In this document: piece by piece, positions 6,878 to 11,092 of the stretch
Layout: each line of letters opens with the position of its first letter
How positions within the stretch are numbered: position 1 is the first letter of the stretch
DNA from: Lachnospiraceae bacterium
GTDB taxonomy: Bacteria > Bacillota > Clostridia > Lachnospirales > Lachnospiraceae
DNA: 11,092 nucleotides
NCBI GenBank assembly: GCA_017446125.1
Contig: JAFSRL010000196.1
Coordinates: 1-11,092, forward strand
Reading direction: 5' to 3'
Notes under the pieces: generated by a model
Told to the model about the DNA's origin: nothing
Seen by the model: only the letters and a program-made list of their open reading frames with translations
Databases searched by the model: none
Program-made: the position numbers and the translations under genes

Positions 6878-6897
6878 TCTCCTACCTCTTGCCGTCG

Positions 6898-7749
6898 TTA
6901 TGAATCCTCGTATTCGTCTTCCTCATCATCCTGCGCAAACAGCGAAGCCGAATACGTTGTGCGTATAATCTTCTTTCCCGAAAGGTACGCCACTTCCACA
7001 TTCTTGCGTTCCTTCGCGCGGTTTCTCTTAAACGCGTGCTTCTTGAAAATATTGTGTTCGCCCGCGTAGTTCTCAATCCGGTCCGCAATCTGAATCTCTT
7101 CCGGGAAGAAATCCAAAGCCACCACGATTGCGGAGGTGTCGCCCGTTGTTCCGACCGCGACCTTTCCCATCAAAGCACCTAAGACGATGACGCTGCCCGC
7201 CGCCTTGACGCAGCCGCCCGGCTCCACGTTTCCGAAAATCACAATGCCGTGTTCGGAGAAGATGGTCTCCGTCGCCTTAACGGAGCGCTGGTGGACTCTT
7301 GCCACACCGCAGCCAAGCTGCTTCTTGATTTCGCCCAGCTCCACCTTCTGGATTTCCAGGCGCTTCTTTTTATTTTCAAGCTGATACTCGTAGAACTTTT
7401 CCTGGTTCGTCAGTTCCTTCGAGCGATGCGCAAACGCGGTTGCCGGATCCACGACGCCGATGTAGCGCACCATGTCCTCTTCTTTTTCCGCATCCTCGTG
7501 CAGCACACAGACAACCGTGACGTCCGTATTTGCATCGATGATGTTCAACACATCCTCTTCTTCGTCCTCCGAAAGGGTTCTGCCCTCAATGGAAAGCCCA
7601 ATCTTCTCCGCGCCAAGGAACGATGCGGCATCAAAGAATTTCTCCGCAATGATCGTCCTGAGCTCCGTATACGGCATCGCATCATCCAACTGCAGGACAA
7701 TGCCGTTTTTTACGCCTTTGATTGCAACCGGCTCCCTCTTTTTGCTCAT
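6898..7749 (-). CDS. minC: Septum-site determining protein MinC, divergent
   Basis: MinC blocks FtsZ polymerisation away from midcell. The 283-residue protein has an N-terminal FtsZ-inhibiting domain (about 1-85, VAIKGVKNGIVLQLDD) and a charged, probably coiled-coil linker at about 110-146 (KFYEYQLENKKKRLEIQKVE). The MinC C-terminal beta-helix follows (about 150-225: GNVEPGGCVKAAGSVIVLG, GKVAVGTTGDTSAIVVA), and the protein ends in an acidic tail. The C-terminal repeat pattern makes the family call firm. Where most MinC proteins have RSGQ about eleven residues before the first glycine turn, this one aligns KATE (158-161), and no minD or minE is adjacent. It heads the run minC-ohrR-mecA-rluF-ligA, with GGAGGGG very close to the ATG. 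A weak promoter may lie at about 7783-7825 (TAAAAT or TATAAA boxes), but I cannot choose between candidates. Confidence 0.88.
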   Translation of the reverse strand: MSKKREPVAIKGVKNGIVLQLDDAMPYTELRTIIAEKFFDAASFLGAEKIGLSIEGRTLSEDEEEDVLNIIDANTDVTVVCVLHEDAEKEEDMVRYIGVVDPATAFAHRSKELTNQEKFYEYQLENKKKRLEIQKVELGEIKKQLGCGVARVHQRSVKATETIFSEHGIVIFGNVEPGGCVKAAGSVIVLGALMGKVAVGTTGDTSAIVVALDFFPEEIQIADRIENYAGEHNIFKKHAFKRNRAKERKNVEVAYLSGKKIIRTTYSASLFAQDDEEDEYEDS

Positions 7750-7851
7750 ACCCCTCCGCGTTCAAACGCTAAACGTGCGATTGAATTTTATAAAACTCAC
7801 TTTACTTATTTTACCGCAAAACGGCTGCTTTGGAAAGCAAAAAATCGCCCA

Positions 7852-7888
7852 AAAAAGCCTGAAAATTCGTTGAATTTTCAGGCTTTTT
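7852..7888. terminator. Bidirectional intrinsic terminator after rpsB-tsf
   Basis: A perfect 17-bp inverted repeat (7852-7868 and 7872-7888) with loop GTT has a run of A at one outer edge and T at the other. On the minus strand it reads as a stem ending in TTTTTT and lies 37 bp after the tsf stop, so it ends rpsB-tsf and separates it from minC. It would work equally on the plus strand, though no plus-strand gene approaches it. A second TTTCAGGCT at 7911-7919 repeats part of the right arm. Confidence 0.92.
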
Positions 7889-7924
7889 GATTCATCTTTC
7901 TTACTTCGCGTTTCAGGCTGAATC

Positions 7925-8878
7925 TTACATCATTCCCGCCTGTTTTGCGACCTCTTCCGCGAAGTTTTCTTCCTTCTTCTCGATGCCTTCGCCGGTCTCA
8001 AAGCGGACAAAACGTTTGATCGAAAGATTTGCGCCTTCGGCCTTGCCCACCTGCTCGATGTACTTCGCAACGGTCTGCTTACCGTCCTCGGCCTTGACGT
8101 AAACCTGCTCGTTTAAGCAGATTTCCTTCAATTCCTTGTTCAAGCGTCCGATCAGCATCTTCTCGATGATTTCCTGGGACTTGCGCTTTTCTTCCGGCAG
8201 CTCCTCGTTTTCCTTCATTGCCTGCGCCAAAAGGATTTCCTTTTCGTGCTCCTTGAATTCCTCGGAAATCTCGCTCATGTCGACATACTTCGGGTAGAGC
8301 GCCGCGACCTGCATCGCGATGTTCTTCACCGCTTCCTTAATGTTGTCGTTCACGACATCCGTCGCAGCCTCGACGATGACACCGATTCTGCCGCCGCCGT
8401 GCACATAAGGCACCACGATGCCGTCTGTGCTCACAACCTTCTCGAAGCGGCGGATGGAAATCTTCTCCGAAATGACCGCAGTAATCTCCACCAGCGCGTC
8501 ATTCACAGTCTTCGAGGTGTCCGCATTCCACGCTTCCGCAAGGAAGGCATCCATGTCCTTCGCGTCCGAGTTGACTGCCTGTGTGGCAACCGCCTCGACA
8601 AAGGTCTGGAACTTCTCGTTTGCCGCGACAAAGTCCGTCTCCGAATTGACCTCAACAACCGCAGCCGTCTTGTCATCCTTCACCGCGATGCGGGTTAAGC
8701 CCTCCGCCGCGATGCGGGACGCCTTCTTATCCATCTTCGCCTGACCGTTCTTACGCAGAACCTCTACCGCGGCATCCATATCGCCGTCGGTCTCTGTCAG
8801 TGCCTTCTTACATTCCATCATGCCCGCGCCGGTCATCTCGCGCAGGTCCTTTACCATTGCAGCAGTAATATTTGCCAT
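7925..8878 (-). CDS. tsf: Elongation factor Ts
   Basis: EF-Ts is the nucleotide exchange factor that recycles EF-Tu from its GDP to its GTP form. The 317-residue product begins MANITAAMVKDLREMTGAGM, the standard UBA-like N-terminal domain (1-45) that contacts EF-Tu, and has the family motif ETDFVAAN at 80-87. A core domain and a long charged helical region (about 210-250, rich in E and K) follow, with a C-terminal module near FETGEGI. The Shine-Dalgarno AAAGGAGGA overlaps the stop of rpsB, 15 bp separating the genes, so the two are translated from one mRNA as in most bacteria. Length and sequence are ordinary for Clostridia. Confidence 0.98.
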   Translation of the reverse strand: MANITAAMVKDLREMTGAGMMECKKALTETDGDMDAAVEVLRKNGQAKMDKKASRIAAEGLTRIAVKDDKTAAVVEVNSETDFVAANEKFQTFVEAVATQAVNSDAKDMDAFLAEAWNADTSKTVNDALVEITAVISEKISIRRFEKVVSTDGIVVPYVHGGGRIGVIVEAATDVVNDNIKEAVKNIAMQVAALYPKYVDMSEISEEFKEHEKEILLAQAMKENEELPEEKRKSQEIIEKMLIGRLNKELKEICLNEQVYVKAEDGKQTVAKYIEQVGKAEGANLSIKRFVRFETGEGIEKKEENFAEEVAKQAGMM

Positions 8879-8893
8879 GTGCTTGCTCCTCCT

Positions 8894-9667
8894 TTATCCT
8901 TCCACGACCTGTTCGATGTCTTCCACAACCGTGCCGTCATCCTCCGCAGCGGCCTGTGCTTCCGCCTGCGGCGCAAGCGCTTCCGCACCCTGGTTTGCTT
9001 CGATGACCGCATCCGCCATCTTGCCCACAAGGAGCTTGACCGCGCGAATCGCGTCGTCGTTGCCGGGGATGATGAAGTCCAGCTCCTCCGGATCGCAGTT
9101 CGTATCGCCGATACCGATCAGGGTGATTCCCAAAGATTCCGCTTCCTTGACGCAGATGTGTTCCTTCTTCGGGTCCACAACGAAAATCGCGTCCGGAATG
9201 CGCTTCATGTCACGGATGCCGCCCAAGTTTCTGTTTAACTTGTCGTACTCTTTGTTCAACTGTGCGACTTCCTTCTTCGGTAAGACATCGAAGGTGCCGT
9301 CCTCGCGCATGCGCTCGATTTCCTTCAAGCGGCCGATTCTGGACTGAATCGTCTTGAAGTTCGTGAGCATGCCGCCCAGCCATCTCTCGTTCACATAGTA
9401 CATGCCGCAGCGCTCCGCCTCATTCTTGACCGCGTCCTGTGCCTGCTTTTTCGTGCCGACAAACAGAATCGTGCCGCCCTGCGACGCAATCTCAAAGACA
9501 GCCTTATACGCTTCGTCTACCTTGCCTACAGATTTCGAAAGATCGATGATGTGAATCCCGTTGCGCTCCGTAAAGATGTACGGTGCCATTTTGGGGTTCC
9601 AGCGACGGGTTTGATGCCCGAAGTGAACACCTGCTTCCAGCAGTTGCTTCATGGTTACTACGCTCAT
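8894..9667 (-). CDS. rpsB: 30S ribosomal protein S2
   Basis: S2 binds late on the 30S subunit between head and body and is needed for initiation on most mRNAs. The 257-residue product opens with MSVVTMKQLLEAGVHFGHQT and RRWNPKMAPYIF, the strongly conserved S2 N terminus. It contains the helical-protrusion region (LPKKEVAQLNKEYDKL) and the late motifs PDAIFVVDPKKE and PVIGIGDT-like IGIGDTNCDPE. The last 30 residues are an Ala/Glu/Asp-rich tail, which varies between species. The ATG has GGAGG seven to eight bases upstream. The gene is first in the rpsB-tsf operon and is preceded by a structured leader and its own promoter. Confidence 0.98.
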   Translation of the reverse strand: MSVVTMKQLLEAGVHFGHQTRRWNPKMAPYIFTERNGIHIIDLSKSVGKVDEAYKAVFEIASQGGTILFVGTKKQAQDAVKNEAERCGMYYVNERWLGGMLTNFKTIQSRIGRLKEIERMREDGTFDVLPKKEVAQLNKEYDKLNRNLGGIRDMKRIPDAIFVVDPKKEHICVKEAESLGITLIGIGDTNCDPEELDFIIPGNDDAIRAVKLLVGKMADAVIEANQGAEALAPQAEAQAAAEDDGTVVEDIEQVVEG

Positions 9668-9762
9668 TTAGTTTACCTCCCATTTTGGTTAAGCGTCCGC
9701 ACGTCGTCTTACTTATGTGGTATCTCACCAAAACGGTCGACGTGCGTGTTTATTGAAACAGC
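9668..9762 (-). promoter_or_regulatory. Structured rpsB mRNA leader, candidate S2 autoregulatory element
   Basis: On the minus strand two long stems cross each other. Stem A pairs CGCACGTCG (9738-9746) with CGACGTGCG (9698-9706), nine perfect pairs. Stem B pairs CCGTTTTGGT (9727-9736) with ACCAAAATGG (9680-9689), ten pairs with one G-U. The order A5, B5, A3, B3 means they form a pseudoknot or exclude each other. The 3' strand of stem B includes the first G of the GGAGG that starts rpsB, so folding should affect initiation. A small local hairpin (TGGT-GAGAT-ACCA) competes with part of stem B. Autoregulation by S2 is known for rpsB in enterobacteria; that this leader does the same is inference. 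Confidence 0.55.
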
Positions 9763-9768
9763 TTTACA

Positions 9769-9797
9769 ATCATAGCACAAATAAAGCCCCCTTGCAA
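9769..9797 (-). promoter_or_regulatory. rpsB-tsf promoter
   Basis: On the minus strand TTGCAA (9792-9797) and TATGAT (9769-9774) are 17 bp apart, with TGC before the -10 giving an extended -10. Transcription would begin near 9762. The -35 hexamer is itself a palindrome and lies in the middle of the divergent control region. Confidence 0.78.
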
Positions 9798-9805
9798 GTA
9801 AAATG

Positions 9806-9814
9806 TGCTATACT
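9806..9814 (+). promoter_or_regulatory. Extended -10 promoter of the chromate transporter pair
   Basis: TGC followed by TATACT (9809-9814) is a good extended -10 box, with no -35 at the right distance (the 17-bp position is a C-run). The expected start site near 9821 leaves a leader of about 20 nt containing the GGAGGGG. TGTGCTAT here (9804-9811) mirrors ATAGCACA at 9772-9779, which covers the rpsB extended -10. Confidence 0.6.
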
Positions 9815-9839
9815 GTATGCAATACGGAGGGGCGTTTTC

Positions 9840-10388
9840 ATGAAAGAAATCCTGGAATTATATCTTGCGTTCTTAAAAATCGGCTGCGTCAACTTCGGCG
9901 GCGGGTACGCAATGCTTCCGCTGCTGGAAAAAGATCTGGTCAACAAACGCGGCTGGACGACGGTGGATGAGCTGACGGATTATTTTGCAATCGGTCAGTG
10001 CACGCCGGGCATCATTGCCTTGAATGTATCCACCTTTATCGGCAACAAGAAAAAAGGTGTTGCGGGTGCCCTTGCCTCCACCATCGGCTTTGTCACGGGC
10101 CCCATCTGCATCATTTTGATCATCGCCGCCTTTATGAAAAACTTCGCGGAATACGAGATTGTGCAGCATGCCTTTGCGGGCATCAGGGTCTGCGTCTGTG
10201 TCCTGATTGTGCAGGCGGTTTTGCGGCTCTGGAAAAAGTCCGTCATCGACAAGCTTTCCTTTGCGCTGTTTCTTGTCATCTTTTTGATGATGGTCTTCGG
10301 GTCGCTTCTGCCCTTTAAGATTCCGGCCGCCGTGCTTGTCATCGCGGCGGGAGTGTTTGGAGTAATGTTCGGACCACGAAAAAAGTAA
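9840..10388 (+). CDS. chrA: Chromate transporter, short-chain subunit 1
   Basis: This 182-residue membrane protein has one CHR domain. Its motifs are the CHR hallmarks: VNFGGGYAMLPLLEKDLV (17-34) and IGQCTPGIIALNVSTFIG (51-68), followed by hydrophobic helices near 79-98, 110-128, 138-157 and 160-176. Short CHR proteins come as gene pairs whose products are thought to insert in opposite orientations and act together, replacing the fused double-domain ChrA. Known members export chromate or other oxyanions, but many have no tested substrate, so resistance should not be assumed. The ATG at 9840 has GGAGG about 10 bases upstream; an in-frame start at 9717 would run back through the rpsB promoter and is rejected. 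It is the first gene of the pair. Confidence 0.92.
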   Translation: MKEILELYLAFLKIGCVNFGGGYAMLPLLEKDLVNKRGWTTVDELTDYFAIGQCTPGIIALNVSTFIGNKKKGVAGALASTIGFVTGPICIILIIAAFMKNFAEYEIVQHAFAGIRVCVCVLIVQAVLRLWKKSVIDKLSFALFLVIFLMMVFGSLLPFKIPAAVLVIAAGVFGVMFGPRKK

Positions 10389-10394
10389 CAAAAA

Positions 10395-10442
10395 TACCTT
10401 CCCCTCCGAGGGGAAGGGGGACCGCTTGCGGTGGATGAGGTG
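10395..10442 (+). repeat. Short double-hairpin palindromic repeat between the chromate transporter genes
   Basis: A 9-bp perfect hairpin (10397-10405 with 10409-10417, loop CCG; arm CCTTCCCCT) is followed after three Gs by a second hairpin ACCGC-TT-GCGGT (10421-10432) and then GGATGAGGTG. It fills almost all of the 62-bp gap between two genes that usually abut. GAGG at its 3' end, 10 bases before the next ATG, is the only plausible Shine-Dalgarno. No T-run follows the first stem, so it is not a standard terminator. From memory, repeats of this build (CCTTCCCC stem then a GGATGAGG end) are dispersed in gut Clostridia genomes; copy number could not be checked. Confidence 0.75.
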
Positions 10443-10450
10443 TCATAACT

Positions 10451-11020
10451 ATGCTGCAAACTCTACTACGACTTTTCTACGAATTCTTCAAGACCGGCCT
10501 GTTCTCCGTGGGCGGCGGTCTTGCAACCCTGCCGTTCTTATATGAAATGACGCATACGACCACCTGGTTTTCGCGTTCTGATGTCGCGGACATGATTGCC
10601 ATCAGTGAATGCACGCCGGGCGCAATCGGCATCAACATGTCAACCTACGCGGGATTTCAGGCGGCAGGCGTTTTGGGCGGGATCTGCGCCACGTTAGGTC
10701 TTGCAACGCCCTGCATCATCGTGATTATAATCATTGCGCGTTTTCTGGACAAATTCCATGAGAACGAATATGTGAACCGAGCGTTTTACGGGCTGCGCCC
10801 GGCCTCGATTGCCCTCATCACCGCGGCGGGCTTAAACGTTGCAAGAGTGGCGCTCTTAAACACGGGCACACAGCTCACCGCCGCCACCGCCATCGAAGCG
10901 ATCAAATGGCCGGCGATTGCCCTGGGTGTCGTCATCTTTCTTGCGCAGAAAAAATGGGACATTCACCCGGTGGTGTTTTTGGCATTCGCCGCCGTGATTG
11001 GAATTATTTTCAAGTTCTGA
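10451..11020 (+). CDS. chrA: Chromate transporter, short-chain subunit 2
   Basis: This 189-residue membrane protein is the partner of the preceding gene, related to it but distinct. It has FSVGGGLATLPFLYEM (18-33) and ISECTPGAIGINMSTYAG (51-68), the CHR motifs at the same positions as in subunit 1, then hydrophobic segments near 72-97, 115-135, 152-166 and 172-188. A conserved acidic residue in SECTPG (Glu53) replaces the Gln of GQCTPG in subunit 1, a difference often seen between the two halves. The two genes are separated by a palindromic repeat that seems to carry the ribosome binding site. A heteromeric oxyanion exporter is the likely complex; substrate unproven. Confidence 0.92.
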   Translation: MLQTLLRLFYEFFKTGLFSVGGGLATLPFLYEMTHTTTWFSRSDVADMIAISECTPGAIGINMSTYAGFQAAGVLGGICATLGLATPCIIVIIIIARFLDKFHENEYVNRAFYGLRPASIALITAAGLNVARVALLNTGTQLTAATAIEAIKWPAIALGVVIFLAQKKWDIHPVVFLAFAAVIGIIFKF

Positions 11021-11028
11021 AATGGGTG

Positions 11029-11034
11029 TATAAT
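11029..11034 (+). promoter_or_regulatory. -10 box of the gene at the right edge
   Basis: A perfect TATAAT lies nine bases after the chromate transporter stop. The best -35 is a poor TTTTCA at 11007-11012 (16-bp spacer) inside the end of the previous gene. The first transcribed base would fall at or within a base or two of the ATG at 11041. Confidence 0.5.
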
Positions 11035-11040
11035 AGACTT

Positions 11041-11092
11041 ATGGAAGCTTCGACACTTGATTATTTGATTGTCTATCTGGAAATCGACACGC
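11041..11092 (+). CDS. Unidentified protein, 5' end only
   Basis: The last 52 bases are open from an ATG and encode MEASTLDYLIVYLEIDT before the window ends. I do not recognise the family from 17 residues. There is no Shine-Dalgarno sequence: the ATG stands six bases after a TATAAT, so if this is the start the message would be leaderless. A GTG at 11026 in the same frame is a less likely start because it precedes the -10 box. The true start may also lie further downstream. Confidence 0.4.
   Translation, partial: MEASTLDYLIVYLEIDT

Noticed and set aside
7877..7919. Second TTTCAGGCT copy (7911-7919) beside the terminator as an alternative fold (attenuator)
   Set aside because: It is only nine bases, lies between a stop codon and a perfect 17-bp terminator, and cannot compete with that stem.
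10397..10417. Hairpin after the first chromate transporter gene as an intrinsic terminator
   Set aside because: No T-run follows on the plus strand; a second hairpin and the next gene's ribosome binding site follow instead, so a repeat element fits better.
9873..10459. Minus-strand open frames opposite the first chromate transporter gene
   Set aside because: The plus-strand protein has clear CHR motifs and membrane helices; the opposite frames are charged, unstructured shadows.

Overview
The window reads as chromosomal DNA of a low-to-mid GC, monoderm Clostridia-type Firmicute (Lachnospiraceae-like is my best guess). The reasons are strong GGAGG ribosome binding sites on most genes, a MecA adaptor, an OhrR of the Bacillus type, a solitary MsmX/UgpC-type ATPase, and paired short chromate-transporter genes. 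It is mostly conserved housekeeping sequence. I see no CRISPR array, no rRNA or tRNA gene, no transposase, no prophage gene and no defence system.

Layout. (1) 1-1354, minus strand: a cobalamin-riboswitch-controlled ABC importer operon, with the 5' end of a FecCD/BtuC permease at the window edge, overlapped by 4 bp with a BtuF-like lipoprotein, then a clear B12 riboswitch and promoter. (2) 1378-2556, plus strand: a single-gene unit for a sugar-importer ATPase, driven from a promoter placed back-to-back with the riboswitch promoter. (3) 2587-7749, minus strand: a compact five-gene run read in the order minC, ohrR, mecA, rluF-type pseudouridine synthase, ligA, with 4-bp and 11-bp overlaps or short gaps. 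(4) 7852-7888: a perfect 17-bp hairpin with T-runs on both sides, ending rpsB-tsf. (5) 7925-9797, minus strand: rpsB-tsf with a 95-nt structured leader. (6) 9806-11020, plus strand: two half-size chromate transporter genes forming a likely heterodimer, divergent from rpsB. (7) 11029-end: a TATAAT box six bases before an ATG that opens an unidentified truncated gene.

The least expected items are small. A 96-nt long palindrome, exactly 32 codons, sits in frame inside ligA in the linker before the BRCT domain. A second, different palindromic repeat separates the two chromate-transporter genes and appears to supply the ribosome binding site of the second. The rpsB leader has two crossing stems (9 and 10 bp), the second touching the Shine-Dalgarno sequence, which fits an S2-responsive autoregulatory element. 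A peroxide-sensing OhrR with its redox residues intact overlaps the gene for the ClpC adaptor MecA. MinC stands without MinD or MinE and has lost the usual RSGQ motif.

I did not find a wholly new multi-gene system. The gene calls for ligA, tsf, rpsB, mecA, ohrR, minC, the ATPase and the chromate transporters rest on strong family resemblance. The RNA structures and promoters are read by eye from base pairing and consensus boxes.
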